A DNA stretch of 64,000 bases from an uncultured Bacteroidota bacterium (GCA_903829015.1 CAIKOJ010000026.1:1-64000); one strand, 5' to 3'; shown: positions 17,792-26,889, numbered from the stretch's first letter. The notes: generated by a model from the letters alone, not told the origin. Translations and numbers: made by a program.

Positions 17792-18244
17792 CTACTCCCT
17801 GTTCTTCGTATCCATTAATATTGTTACCGGTCCGTCATTCACAAGGGCTACCTTCATATCTGCACCAAACATCCCCGTGGCGGCCTGCTTACCTATTTTC
17901 TCTGATATTGTTTTCACGAAATGTTCATAGAGTGGAATGGCCTGTTCGGGTCTGGCGGCCTTGATGAACGAGGGACGGTTGCCTTTTTTATAAGAAGCAT
18001 GAAGCGTAAACTGGCTTACGACCAATATTTCACCACCTGTTTCAAGAATATCTTTATTCATCAGGCCGTTTTCGTCACTGAATACCCGCAGCTGGGCAAT
18101 TTTCCCGCAGAGCCAGTCGGCATCGTCGGTTGTGTCTTCTGTTTCTATGCCCAGCAGCACCATAAAGCCTGCGCCTACCGATGAATGTAAAAGCCCATCT
18201 ATAGTAACGCTTGCCGAGGAAACCCTTTGAATAACTGCTCTCAT
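17792..18244 (-). CDS. dtd: D-aminoacyl-tRNA deacylase
   Basis: A 150-residue DTD that hydrolyses D-amino acids (and Gly from mischarged tRNA-Ala) off tRNA. The start MRAVIQRVSSASV is canonical. The catalytic SQFTLHA motif is near residues 77-83, and the cross-subunit cap motif appears as NDGPVT near 135-140, where the family has a Gly-cisPro-type NxGPVT. Length is exactly that of the family. It stands alone, 81 bases downstream of tadA in minus-strand orientation. Confidence 0.95.
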   Translation of the reverse strand: MRAVIQRVSSASVTIDGLLHSSVGAGFMVLLGIETEDTTDDADWLCGKIAQLRVFSDENGLMNKDILETGGEILVVSQFTLHASYKKGNRPSFIKAARPEQAIPLYEHFVKTISEKIGKQAATGMFGADMKVALVNDGPVTILMDTKNRE

Positions 18245-18347
18245 TGTAATGCGTAATTGCTGTTATATGCAAATGTGCAAATAATCTGGATAAGGGACAA
18301 AGTACCGAAGGTTTATATTTAATGCACCATTTTGACTTAATACTATT

Positions 18348-18355
18348 TACTTTTG
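18348..18355 (+). promoter_or_regulatory. -7 element TACTTTTG of mnmE
   Basis: Perfect TAnnTTTG ending 8 nt before the ATG at 18364, so transcription would begin about 2 nt before the start codon (near-leaderless). The upstream ATG at 18322 lies before this element. Confidence 0.55.
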
Positions 18356-18363
18356 AACCCGTA

Positions 18364-19737
18364 ATGCTGAACATTAACGACACTATTGTTGCTATTGCTA
18401 CTCCGCCGGGCGAAGGTGCTATTGGCATCATCAGGCTGAGCGGGCCTGAGGCGGTTGGGATTACCAATGCCCTGTTCAAGGGTAAGGATCTTAATAAGCA
18501 ACCTACGCATACCATTCATTTTGGCAGGATCGTGGATGGCAACAATGTGGTGGATGAAGTGGTGGTGAGCCTGTACAAAGGTCCGAAAAGCTACACAGGT
18601 GAGGATGTAACGGAGATCAGTTGCCATGGGTCGGACTATGTGTTGCAGCAGGTGCTGCAGCTATGTATGCAGCAGGGTGCCAGGATGGCGAAGCCTGGTG
18701 AGTTTACGCTGCGTGCCTTCCTGAAGGGTAAGCTGGACCTTACACAAGCCGAGGCAGTAGCCGACCTGATTGCCAGCCAGAGCGGATCGGCACACAAGGC
18801 AGCAATACATAATCTAAGGGGTGGATTCAGTGAAGACCTGAAGCAGATGCGCGAACAACTGATCACATTTAGCGCGCTTATAGAATTGGAACTGGATTTC
18901 AGTCAGGAGGACGTGGAGTTTGCAGACCGCACCAAATTTTATGAATTAATAGAACGCCTTACAAATGCCACAGATCAGCTGCTGCATTCTTTCAGATTGG
19001 GCAATGTGATAAAGAATGGTGTGAAGGTGGCGATAATAGGTAAGCCCAATGCAGGCAAGAGCACACTGCTCAATGCACTGCTGAATGAAGAGCGCGCTAT
19101 TGTAAGTGAGATAGCCGGCACTACCCGTGATACAATTGAGGAGACCATCAACATAAACGGCATATTGTTCCGACTGATAGACACTGCGGGCATCAGGGAA
19201 CACAGTCTGGATACCATTGAGATCAAGGGTATGGAGCGCAGCGTGGAGGCGATGAACAAAGCCGATGTAGTTGTGTACTTGTTTGACTTAGTCGAGAGTA
19301 GAAAGTCTGAAGCAGTAAGTGAAGAGGTGCAGGCACAAAAAAGGATCTTTGAGGATAGCGGTATCAACTATCTGCTGGTGGGTAACAAGGCTGATGCCGC
19401 ACCCGATGTAATAACTACTGACTCCCACATGCTCTTTATCTCCGCTAAAAAGAAAGAGAACATACAGCAGCTAAAGGATGCACTGTATAACCTGGTAGCG
19501 GCTGGCGTAGTGCAGCAGGAAGGCACCATCATCACCAATGCCCGGCACTATGGCGCACTACAGGAAGTAGCAAAATCGCTCACAGCAATAAAGACCGGCT
19601 TGGACAACCAACTGCCCGGCGACCTCATCTCACTCGACATCCGTACCTGCCTCTACTATCTCGGCGAGATCACCGGCGAGATCACCACAGAAGATAAGCT
19701 GGATTACATTTTTTCGAAGTTTTGTATTGGGAAGTGA
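18364..19737 (+). CDS. mnmE: tRNA modification GTPase MnmE
   Basis: A 457-residue MnmE (TrmE), which with MnmG installs the cmnm5 group on wobble uridine. The N-terminal folate-binding domain begins NDTIVAIATPPGEGAIGIIR. The inserted Ras-like G domain carries GKPNAGKST (P-loop, about 223-231), AGTTRDT (switch I), DTAGIRE and NKAD. The C-terminus ends in the catalytic FCIGK. An upstream in-frame ATG (18322) would add 14 non-conserved residues and sits upstream of the promoter element, so I use 18364. It converges on dnaB with a 15-base gap and no hairpin. Confidence 0.95.
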   Translation: MLNINDTIVAIATPPGEGAIGIIRLSGPEAVGITNALFKGKDLNKQPTHTIHFGRIVDGNNVVDEVVVSLYKGPKSYTGEDVTEISCHGSDYVLQQVLQLCMQQGARMAKPGEFTLRAFLKGKLDLTQAEAVADLIASQSGSAHKAAIHNLRGGFSEDLKQMREQLITFSALIELELDFSQEDVEFADRTKFYELIERLTNATDQLLHSFRLGNVIKNGVKVAIIGKPNAGKSTLLNALLNEERAIVSEIAGTTRDTIEETININGILFRLIDTAGIREHSLDTIEIKGMERSVEAMNKADVVVYLFDLVESRKSEAVSEEVQAQKRIFEDSGINYLLVGNKADAAPDVITTDSHMLFISAKKKENIQQLKDALYNLVAAGVVQQEGTIITNARHYGALQEVAKSLTAIKTGLDNQLPGDLISLDIRTCLYYLGEITGEITTEDKLDYIFSKFCIGK

Positions 19738-19752
19738 CTTATTGTTCCCTCA

Positions 19753-21420
19753 CTAAAACGGCACATCTTCATCCGGAGGAGGTGTTTTTTTGAAGGTATT
19801 GCCACCGCCGCTGAAGTCGTCTTCGTCCCAGTTTACATCGTTTGCTTTTGAGGGCATGGTCTGGAAGCCACTGGGGATGAATAGCTTTGAGCCGCCAAAC
19901 TCGCTCGGGTCGCGGCGTATGCCTGCCTGCGGATTGTCTTTGGGTCCGGCACCACCGCTGAACCCGCCTCCACCGCCACCGTTAAAGCCACCACCGCTGC
20001 CAAAGCGGTTGTCTTCCATATCGGTAAACTTCTGGTACTCTTTAATAAACCGCACCTTCTCCATACCGGTGCTGCCGTTACGGTGCTTGGCTATGTGTAT
20101 ATGTGTTTCGCCTTCTATGGTTTCGCCCATGGCATCGTTGGTGATGCCGTGGTATTCGGGGCGGTACAGGAACATAACCAGATCGGCATCCTGTTCTATC
20201 GCTCCCGATTCACGAAGGTCACTCAGCTGCGGTACTTTAGATTCCTTCCTGGTCTCCACACTACGGTTCAACTGAGATAGTGCTATAATAGGCACCTCCA
20301 GCTCCTTTGCCAGCGCCTTCAGGTCGCGCGATATTTTACTGATCTCCTGCTCACGGTTGCCGCTCTTATCTACACTGGCCTGCATCAACTGCAGATAGTC
20401 AATGATGATAAGCTCAATATCATGTTTCTGTTTCAGCCTTCTTGCCTTGGCACGCAACTCGAAAATGTTGAGTGCTGCCTGGTCATCGATATATATTTTT
20501 GCCTGCGCCAGTTTGCTCATACGCTGCGACATCTGTATGAACTCATGCTCAGCCATTTTACCACGGGTAATAGCCTCCATGCCTACTTCGGTCACTGCGC
20601 TCAGCATCCTTTTTACTATCTGCCCCGCACCCATTTCTAATGAGAACACAGCTACCGGAAACTGCTTGCCGGCATTCATAGCGGCATTCATAGCCAGGTT
20701 CAGTGCGAAGGCGGTTTTACCCACAGATGGGCGTGCCGCAAGTATGATAAGATCGGTTTTTTGCCAGCCTGCTGTCAGGCTGTCCAGCGCCGCAAAGCCT
20801 GAGGGTACACCGGTGATATCGTCGGTTTTCTTTCTGTTCTCGTCTATTTCATTCATGGTCCGCACCAATACATCCTGCAGACTTTTGAAGTTCTTGCGCA
20901 GGTGCTTATCGGTGATCTCGTAAAGGCCCGATTCCGCCTTATCCAGCAGGTCAAACACGTCAGTGCTGTCTTCATATGCATCGCTGATCACAGAGCCGCT
21001 GATGCGTATCAGTTCGCGCTGAATGAACTTTTCCATCACTATGCGCGCATGGGCTTCCACGTGCGCGCTGGTGAGTACGCTCATCGTAAGGCGGGTAAGG
21101 TAGTATGCACCACCTACCAGTTCCAGTTCGTTGGTCTTTCTCAGTTCCTCGGTTATGGTCAGCAGATCCACCGGCGTGCCTTTGTCAAAAAGCCGCCTCA
21201 TAGAAGAATATATCTTCTGGTGGGCATCTGAATAAAAACAATCTTCGCTCTGGATGATCTCCAGTACCTGAGCAAATGTGTCTTTTTCCAGCATACAGGC
21301 ACCTAATACTGCTTCTTCAAGTTCAGGCGCCTGTGGGGGTACTTTGCCGTATACCATGGTTGTGAGGTCTGGCTTACGGCTTCTTGTACTTCCAAAATCT
21401 TTTTTAATGTTTACGGCCAT
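19753..21420 (-). CDS. dnaB: Replicative DNA helicase DnaB
   Basis: A 555-residue hexameric replicative helicase. The N-terminal DnaB domain (about 28-130) begins VPPQAPELEEAVLG. The RecA-like C-terminal domain has Walker A ARPSVGKT at 229-236, the Walker B region IIIDYLQLM and the arginine-finger area KHRNGSTG. After the helicase core is an unusual tail: a glycine/phenylalanine-rich, disordered stretch (about 470-500) followed by an acidic end terminating in DEDVPF. That last motif resembles the acidic C-terminal tips of SSB-type proteins, but this is only a resemblance. No intein is present. Confidence 0.95.
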   Translation of the reverse strand: MAVNIKKDFGSTRSRKPDLTTMVYGKVPPQAPELEEAVLGACMLEKDTFAQVLEIIQSEDCFYSDAHQKIYSSMRRLFDKGTPVDLLTITEELRKTNELELVGGAYYLTRLTMSVLTSAHVEAHARIVMEKFIQRELIRISGSVISDAYEDSTDVFDLLDKAESGLYEITDKHLRKNFKSLQDVLVRTMNEIDENRKKTDDITGVPSGFAALDSLTAGWQKTDLIILAARPSVGKTAFALNLAMNAAMNAGKQFPVAVFSLEMGAGQIVKRMLSAVTEVGMEAITRGKMAEHEFIQMSQRMSKLAQAKIYIDDQAALNIFELRAKARRLKQKHDIELIIIDYLQLMQASVDKSGNREQEISKISRDLKALAKELEVPIIALSQLNRSVETRKESKVPQLSDLRESGAIEQDADLVMFLYRPEYHGITNDAMGETIEGETHIHIAKHRNGSTGMEKVRFIKEYQKFTDMEDNRFGSGGGFNGGGGGGFSGGAGPKDNPQAGIRRDPSEFGGSKLFIPSGFQTMPSKANDVNWDEDDFSGGGNTFKKTPPPDEDVPF

Positions 21421-21828
21421 TCTAAATTGCTACTTATATAATGAGTTGTAATATTATTTTCAGTCCTTTCGGGTCTCGATTTTCTTCATTTTAGGCAGCT
21501 TACGCCCGTTTTTCTATGTTTCGTAAATGTTAAGCCGCCTTTAAGTGAAGGTTAAAACCCGTGGGAGGGAAGCGAATGTAAATGCGATTTTTATAACCGC
21601 AAAGAGAATCTTTCGGTAAAATTATAAGCACCTCACGCACACCTTTTACACCATTTACCCACATAAAGGTCCGAAAAGCAGATGGATTCCCCCAAAGAAT
21701 TTTCGTTACCCACAACAATTAACAGAGAATACACATATCGATGTGCATAAATCCTTTTGTTAACGGTTTTTTTTCGAACCTACTTTTTCCTATTATCATG
21801 GGTTATCTTTGCTGAAATTTAGAGTTGA
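21421..21828 (+). other. 408-base divergent region between dnaB and pheT
   Basis: It holds the upstream regions of two divergent genes. The pheT promoter element is at 21804-21811; no TAnnTTTG was found for dnaB. A 62-codon minus-strand frame (21530-21718) has no recognisable features and is not called. I see no repeats or hairpins of note. Confidence 0.6.
21804..21811 (+). promoter_or_regulatory. -7 element TATCTTTG of the pheT operon
   Basis: Perfect TAnnTTTG. The predicted start near 21818 leaves about 11 nt before the ATG at 21829. No clear -33 TTG at the expected distance. Confidence 0.55.
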
Positions 21829-24240
21829 ATGATTATTTCATACCAATGGCTGTTGGAGTATTTGCCGGAACCCTTGCCGGTAAACGAATTAGGAGAAATA
21901 CTCACTTCTATCGGACTGGAGGTTGAGGCTATTGAGCCTGCCGAAAGTATTCCGGGGGGGCTTGCCGGGCTGGTGATTGGAGAGGTTTTAACCTGCGCGA
22001 AACACCCCAATGCCGATAAATTGAGCGTTACCACGGTTAATTTGGGCGGCAGTGAGCCTGTACAGATAGTTTGCGGCGCGCCAAATGTAGCGGCGGGTCA
22101 GAAGGTGGTGGTTGCACCGGTAGGCACAACAGTACACCCCACAGAAGGTGAACCTTTCCTGATAAAAAAAGCCAAGATAAGGGGTGAAGAAAGTGCGGGT
22201 ATGATCTGCGCAGAAGATGAAATAGGACTGGGTAAAAGCCATGCAGGTATTATGATATTGCCTGCAGATGCAGTTGTTGGCACTACTGCAAAGGTATATT
22301 TCAATATTCCTGAAGCCGATTATGCCATTCATATAGGTCTTACACCTAACCGTTCAGATGCCAACAGTCATATGGGTGTTGCACGCGATGTTTGTGCCTA
22401 TCTGGCACATCACAGGGGCGGTAAATTTTCTGTGAAAACGCCTGTAGTTAATGTTGTTAGTGAAAACAGCGATAGCTATGTGTGGCCAGCTATAACCATC
22501 GAAGCTCCGGAGGCTTGCCCCAGATATACAGGTATTGGTGTAAAGAACGTACAAGTAGGCCCGTCGCCCGAATGGCTGCAGCAGCGGTTACAGGCAATTG
22601 GTTTGCGCAGCATCAATAATATCGTAGACATTACTAACTATGTGCTGCACGAATACGGGCAGCCACTGCATGCATTTGATGCAGATAAAATAAACGGTAA
22701 GCAGATCATTGTAAGGTTTTTGCCGGAAGGCACTGCCTTTACTGCTCTGGATGAAAAGGAGAGAAAATTACAAGGCAGTGATCTTATGATCTGTGATGCA
22801 GCCGGTCCGCTGGCTATAGGTGGTGTGTTTGGTGGGTTGCTTAGTGGCATTACAGAAGGTACAACGAATGTATTCATTGAGAGTGCTTACTTCGATTCAA
22901 GGCATATCAGACGCACATCGCTGCATCATGGTCTGAGAACTGATGCGGCAACGCACTTTGAGAAAGGAGTAGATATCAATAATGTTGTGCCTGCACTGCT
23001 TCGTGCAGCGTCATTGATTGCTGAGGTTGCGGGTGGTATAATAGCTTCGGAGGTTGCTGATGTTTATCCGGCGCCACTGCAGCCGGTTTCGGTAACAGTT
23101 ACATATGCCTACATTCAGAAACTCAGTGGCAAGGAGTACAAGAAGTTAGCCATACAGGAATTGCTCACAGCATCTGGTTTTGTGATTACCGCCGAAACAA
23201 ATGAAGCGCTGACGTTGCAAGTGCCATCTAACAAGACCGACGTTTCTCAGCCCGCTGATATCGTTGAGGAGATACTTCGTATTGATGGACTGGATAACAT
23301 TCAGATACCCGCCAGACTAAATATTGCATTGACCAAGGCTTTGCCCGGCGACCGCGAAACGCGTAACCGCATAGCTGAGTTGCTTTGTGGTATGGGTGTG
23401 CAGGAAATACTCACCAACTCTATTGTAAACAGTAAGTATTATCCCGACCGGACTGATCTGGTGAGAATGATCAACAGCCTTAGCAATGATCTGGATGTGA
23501 TGCGCCCCTCTATGTTGGAGGGTGGTCTCGAGGTGATAGCCTACAACTGCAACCGCAAAAGCCAGAACCTGAGTCTGTTTGAATTCGGAAACACTTATAC
23601 GCAGCAGGGCGATAAATATATTCAGGAATCAAAACTTGCATTATGGATAACAGGTGATGTGACATCACTCAACTGGGACCGCAAGCCAATGCCTGCCGGT
23701 ATCTTTCATTTGAAAGGTATCATCAGCAATCTATTGCAGTACAGTGGTATTAAGAATGCAGTAATTGACTATTCCGAAAATGAGCTGGAGATGCAATGGA
23801 AATGGAAAAACCAGGTGATATGTAGTGCCAGCCAGATACCCGCAAAAAGACTTTCGGAATTTGATATAAAGCAGGATGTATATTTCGCAGTGGTGCATTG
23901 GGATACCTGGCTCAAGGCTGCGGCAGCCGGAAAGGTCAGCTACAAAGAAGTGCCCAAGTATCCGGCTGTGCTGCGCGATATTGCCATTGTTATTGATAAG
24001 ACGGTAACTTACAAGCAGGTGCAGGCTACTACAGAACAGCTAAAACTTGAATCACTGCAATCTTTTAGTTTGTTTGATATTTTTGAAAGTGAGAAGCTGG
24101 GACCCGGTAAAAAATCTTTTGCATTAAGTTATACTTTCCAGATGCAGGATCGTACTTTAACAGATGCAGAAACTGAGCAGCTGATGAAGCAACTGATGGA
24201 CGCTTACAGAAATAAACTCAGCGCGATAATTCGGGAATAA
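21829..24240 (+). CDS. pheT: Phenylalanyl-tRNA synthetase beta subunit
   Basis: An 803-residue PheT, partner of PheS in the alpha2-beta2 enzyme. An N-terminal segment leads into the EMAP-type tRNA-binding OB domain (about 40-150; HPNADKLSVTTVNLG). The B3/B4 editing region follows (about 210-390, with NIVDITNYVLHEYGQPLHAFD), then B5, the catalytic-like core, and a C-terminal anticodon-binding FDX-ACB domain (about 710-803; KYPAVLRDIAIV). pheS is not adjacent, as in other Bacteroidota. Its TAA shares its last base with the start of the next gene (TAATG). Confidence 0.95.
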   Translation: MIISYQWLLEYLPEPLPVNELGEILTSIGLEVEAIEPAESIPGGLAGLVIGEVLTCAKHPNADKLSVTTVNLGGSEPVQIVCGAPNVAAGQKVVVAPVGTTVHPTEGEPFLIKKAKIRGEESAGMICAEDEIGLGKSHAGIMILPADAVVGTTAKVYFNIPEADYAIHIGLTPNRSDANSHMGVARDVCAYLAHHRGGKFSVKTPVVNVVSENSDSYVWPAITIEAPEACPRYTGIGVKNVQVGPSPEWLQQRLQAIGLRSINNIVDITNYVLHEYGQPLHAFDADKINGKQIIVRFLPEGTAFTALDEKERKLQGSDLMICDAAGPLAIGGVFGGLLSGITEGTTNVFIESAYFDSRHIRRTSLHHGLRTDAATHFEKGVDINNVVPALLRAASLIAEVAGGIIASEVADVYPAPLQPVSVTVTYAYIQKLSGKEYKKLAIQELLTASGFVITAETNEALTLQVPSNKTDVSQPADIVEEILRIDGLDNIQIPARLNIALTKALPGDRETRNRIAELLCGMGVQEILTNSIVNSKYYPDRTDLVRMINSLSNDLDVMRPSMLEGGLEVIAYNCNRKSQNLSLFEFGNTYTQQGDKYIQESKLALWITGDVTSLNWDRKPMPAGIFHLKGIISNLLQYSGIKNAVIDYSENELEMQWKWKNQVICSASQIPAKRLSEFDIKQDVYFAVVHWDTWLKAAAAGKVSYKEVPKYPAVLRDIAIVIDKTVTYKQVQATTEQLKLESLQSFSLFDIFESEKLGPGKKSFALSYTFQMQDRTLTDAETEQLMKQLMDAYRNKLSAIIRE

Positions 24241-24515
24241 TGGAATCACTTGACCGGCTAAGTAAAAAACTGGACACGCTGCTAAAAAAACATGCAGCAC
24301 TGGAGGCGGAAAACAAACGCCTTAAGGAAACTGTTGCCGTCGAGATCAGGAAAACAGAGAAGTTGAACAAAAAGCTGGCCTCGTTGGAGAAAAACATGGT
24401 GAGCGTGCATTTGGGTAAGACCGCAGGGAATGAAGAAGATATAGAGAATATGCGTTCTCAGCTTGACAATGTGATCTCTGAGATCGATAAAATTCTACAC
24501 ACACTCAATGACTAG
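24240..24515 (+). CDS. Small coiled-coil protein in the pheT operon
   Basis: A 91-residue protein that is almost entirely one predicted coiled coil (residues 1-55, heptads rich in Leu, Lys and Glu: LDRLSKKLDTLLKKHAALE), with a second short amphipathic helix at 68-91. In many Bacteroidota a coiled-coil gene of this size sits between pheT and zapA, so a role in division is possible; zapA, however, is not next here. The start overlaps pheT by one base and its end overlaps the following gene by eight bases. I do not assign a function. Confidence 0.7.
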   Translation: MESLDRLSKKLDTLLKKHAALEAENKRLKETVAVEIRKTEKLNKKLASLEKNMVSVHLGKTAGNEEDIENMRSQLDNVISEIDKILHTLND

Positions 24516-25014
24516 GATCAGATATTCGTTGCTCGCTTTTTTGTCTATTGTCATCATAGTTTCGATGGCTTGCACACAGCAGCGGCAGCCGTGCCTTACT
24601 CCCAAAACGGCCAGCCTCATCATCGGCACCGTTCATTTTAAAACAGATACCAGCACTGTAACTGTAGATACAACATTGCCACATGCTACATTTTATCCTC
24701 TGTCTTCCCAGCTAAACTATGTAACGGTCTATCCACCGCAGGCTTCGTTTACTGTGTCTCTTTCGCCGGATACCAATTACTGCCAATGGTTGTTTGAAAC
24801 AGATTCTCTGAAGCACATACCAGATACTGTGTCGTTCTATTACCAGCGCAGTGCTAAGTTTCTTTCCAACGCATGTGGCTTTACTTATTTCTACAACATC
24901 GATTCGGTACATTCAACGCACCTGATCATTGACTCCCTGCATATCTTAAACAATAGCGTCACGAATAATGTCAATACAAAACACCTGCAGATATATATCC
25001 ATCGCAACTTTTAG
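24508..25014 (+). CDS. DUF6452-like lipoprotein
   Basis: A 168-residue predicted lipoprotein. The N-terminal hydrophobic segment (6-21) ends in a Cys at residue 22 (VSMAC), followed by a conserved Cys-Pro-containing start of the mature part (QPCLTPKTA). The latter half has the FYYQRSAKFLSNACGFTYFY-type segment characteristic of DUF6452 as I remember it. The mature domain appears beta-rich. It overlaps the coiled-coil gene by 8 bases and the DUF6048-like gene by 47 bases. The family co-occurs with DUF6048 in Bacteroidota; its role is unknown. Confidence 0.65.
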   Translation: MTRIRYSLLAFLSIVIIVSMACTQQRQPCLTPKTASLIIGTVHFKTDTSTVTVDTTLPHATFYPLSSQLNYVTVYPPQASFTVSLSPDTNYCQWLFETDSLKHIPDTVSFYYQRSAKFLSNACGFTYFYNIDSVHSTHLIIDSLHILNNSVTNNVNTKHLQIYIHRNF

Positions 25015-25720
25015 TTGCCTGATGTGGCTGCTTGCTGTGCCTGTATTGGCGCAGTCGGATACACCTGCGGTTGACTCATTGAGCACTACAAACCTGAAGA
25101 AGCACGACAGTGCAGGTCGTCAGTTGTGTCTGGGAATTGATGTGGTGCGTATTGGTGCAAACAGTTTTTACAACGATCGATATGCTTATGAATTTCAGGT
25201 TGATTACTACGCACGCAATGAATTTTATCTGGCAGCAGAGGGCGGCTGGGGAGGATCGAAAGTGAACTACGACGATCTGAAGTACACAACCACCAACAGC
25301 TTTGTTCAATTTGGTTTCAACAAAAGTATACTCTCACGCAGTAGTAAGACTGACTGGGATATGATGATGATGGGCATGCGGGCCGGGTTTGCCAATGTGA
25401 ACAGAAGTCCTGTTACCTACACTGTTGTAGACAGTGTTTGGGGTAACACCGGCACACAAAGCATCGGACCAACTAGTTTCCCTGTTTTTTGGCTGGAAGT
25501 GACCGGTGGCATGCGTGTTGAAATCGTACGTGGCTTGTTTGCCGGCTGGAATATCAGAGGCAAGTTTGTAATGAATGGTAAGTCATTCCGTGATCTGTCT
25601 CCGCTTTTTATTGCCGGCTATGGCAAGGGCGATAAGAATGCGAACTTCGACTTCAATCTCTACATCAGTTACGGTATCAGGTGGAACCGGAAAGGTCCGC
25701 CAGCAAAAACAAAAAGTTGA
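24968..25720 (+). CDS. DUF6048-like outer-membrane beta-barrel protein
   Basis: A 250-residue protein with a signal peptide (about 1-29, ending LAQ). Alternating hydrophobic strands and aromatic-rich turns (LCLGIDVVRIGANSFYND, FYLAAEGGWGGSKVNYDD, FDFNLYISYGIRWN) suggest a small outer-membrane barrel. The layout matches DUF6048. The ATG at 24968 lies inside the preceding gene; a later Met at 25022 would truncate the signal peptide, so the upstream one is kept. It ends the pheT operon, converging on a lipoprotein gene 14 bases later. Confidence 0.65.
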   Translation: MSIQNTCRYISIATFSCLMWLLAVPVLAQSDTPAVDSLSTTNLKKHDSAGRQLCLGIDVVRIGANSFYNDRYAYEFQVDYYARNEFYLAAEGGWGGSKVNYDDLKYTTTNSFVQFGFNKSILSRSSKTDWDMMMMGMRAGFANVNRSPVTYTVVDSVWGNTGTQSIGPTSFPVFWLEVTGGMRVEIVRGLFAGWNIRGKFVMNGKSFRDLSPLFIAGYGKGDKNANFDFNLYISYGIRWNRKGPPAKTKS

Positions 25721-25734
25721 TTGATAAATACTGG

Positions 25735-26184
25735 TTAGAATTTCACAAAGTACCAGTATTCGGCAGTTCCCCACAATTTGGCAGACATTGTTGAATCGTT
25801 GATGCTCAAAATGCTCAACAAAGAAAAGGAAATGTTGTTCAGGTTGATATAGACACTGTCCTTTGTTACCCCCTTGAAATACCACGTTCCCGGTATCACG
25901 CCTGTTGGAGTACTGTCGCTAATGGTGCCTCCGGAATTGAATTTATAAACCGTATACCTTGATGTACCGGGAATGATCTCAGAAGCAGATGTGTCTTTTA
26001 TGCCATTGTCATTATTGTCAGCCCAAACATAATTCAATAGCCATTTATGCGCCGTAAGCAAGGCAGTCGTGTCCACGTATGGACCAGTACTTGCAGGTGA
26101 ATCGGACTTCTTTTTTTTGCAGGCAGGTGATATGGATAGAACCAGCAGTATAAAAATAACAGGAATTGTCAGCTTGGTGCTCAT
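25735..26184 (-). CDS. Lipocalin-like lipoprotein
   Basis: A 149-residue predicted lipoprotein. The signal segment ends in SPAC (Cys22), followed by a run of lysines (KKKKSD). The mature part contains a typical small beta-barrel pattern: TAHKWLLNYVWADNND at the start, YTVYKFNSGGTISDS in the middle, GTWYFKG and a final AEYWYFVKF strand. This order is usual for the Bacteroidota lipocalin-like families. No ligand can be inferred. It lies downstream of pdxH on the same strand with a 47-base gap. Confidence 0.7.
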   Translation of the reverse strand: MSTKLTIPVIFILLVLSISPACKKKKSDSPASTGPYVDTTALLTAHKWLLNYVWADNNDNGIKDTSASEIIPGTSRYTVYKFNSGGTISDSTPTGVIPGTWYFKGVTKDSVYINLNNISFSLLSILSINDSTMSAKLWGTAEYWYFVKF

Positions 26185-26231
26185 AACTTTTTATCTGCAG
26201 GTATAAGTGAAATTGTAACCTGGCAAAGTAC

Positions 26232-26885
26232 CTATGGTGCCAGTCTGCTTCGGTCCCAGTTGTTGGGTCCGTTTTTTGTAAACACAATGCGGTCGTGCAT
26301 GCGGCTGGCGCGACCTTGCCAGAACTCAATATGATTTGGCAGCACCCTGTATCCACCCCAATGTGGTGGCCGGGGTATCTCGATGTTCGAAAACTCCTGC
26401 TGGTATTTTGAGTAGTTGATATCCAGTATGTTGCGGTGGGTGATCTCCCGGCTCTGTGGGGAAGCCCAGGCACCAATCCTGCTGCCTTCGGGTCTTGATT
26501 GGAAATAAATATCGCTCTCTTCTTCTTTTACCTTTTCAACCACACCTTCTATCCTCACCTGTCTTTCCAGTTCTTTCCAGAAAAATACAAGCGCAGCAAA
26601 CGGGTTGGTAACCAGTTCTTTGCCTTTTGCGCTATCGTAGTTGGTATAGAATACAAACCCATCCTGATCCAGTCCCTTCAGCAGCACGATGCGTGCATGT
26701 GGCAAGCCGCCGGTGTCTGCGGTTGCCAGGGTCATGGCATTGATCTCAGTGATTGCTGCCGCTTCAGCTTCGGCAAACCATTTTTTAAAAAAAATCAGGG
26801 GATCATCGCCGGCGGTAGCTTCATCCAGTTCCTGGAGCATGTACTCGCGGCGTATATCTGCAATATTCAAGTGTGAGGTTGACAA
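26232..26885 (-). CDS. pdxH: Pyridoxamine 5'-phosphate oxidase
   Basis: A 217-residue FMN enzyme that oxidises PNP/PMP to pyridoxal 5'-phosphate. The N-terminal helix IADIRREYMLQELDE is canonical. RIVLLKGLDQDGFVFYTNY carries FMN and substrate contacts, and RQVRIEGVVEK, SRPEGSRIGAWAS and the C-terminal EFWQGRASRMHDR..W.R.RLAP complete the family signature. The frame offers no ATG before IADIRRE; the only upstream start is TTG at 26885, four codons after an 84-base open stretch, so a TTG start is inferred. The stop of a small membrane-protein gene lies 4 bases upstream. Confidence 0.93.
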   Translation of the reverse strand: MSTSHLNIADIRREYMLQELDEATAGDDPLIFFKKWFAEAEAAAITEINAMTLATADTGGLPHARIVLLKGLDQDGFVFYTNYDSAKGKELVTNPFAALVFFWKELERQVRIEGVVEKVKEEESDIYFQSRPEGSRIGAWASPQSREITHRNILDINYSKYQQEFSNIEIPRPPHWGGYRVLPNHIEFWQGRASRMHDRIVFTKNGPNNWDRSRLAP

Positions 26886-26889
26886 AATA

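Noticed and set aside
21530-21718. 62-codon minus-strand frame between dnaB and pheT
   Set aside because: Short, no promoter element, no recognisable domain, and no coupling to a neighbour.
26045-26476. 143-codon minus-strand frame overlapping the lipoprotein and pdxH
   Set aside because: It is out of frame with two well-supported genes on the same strand.
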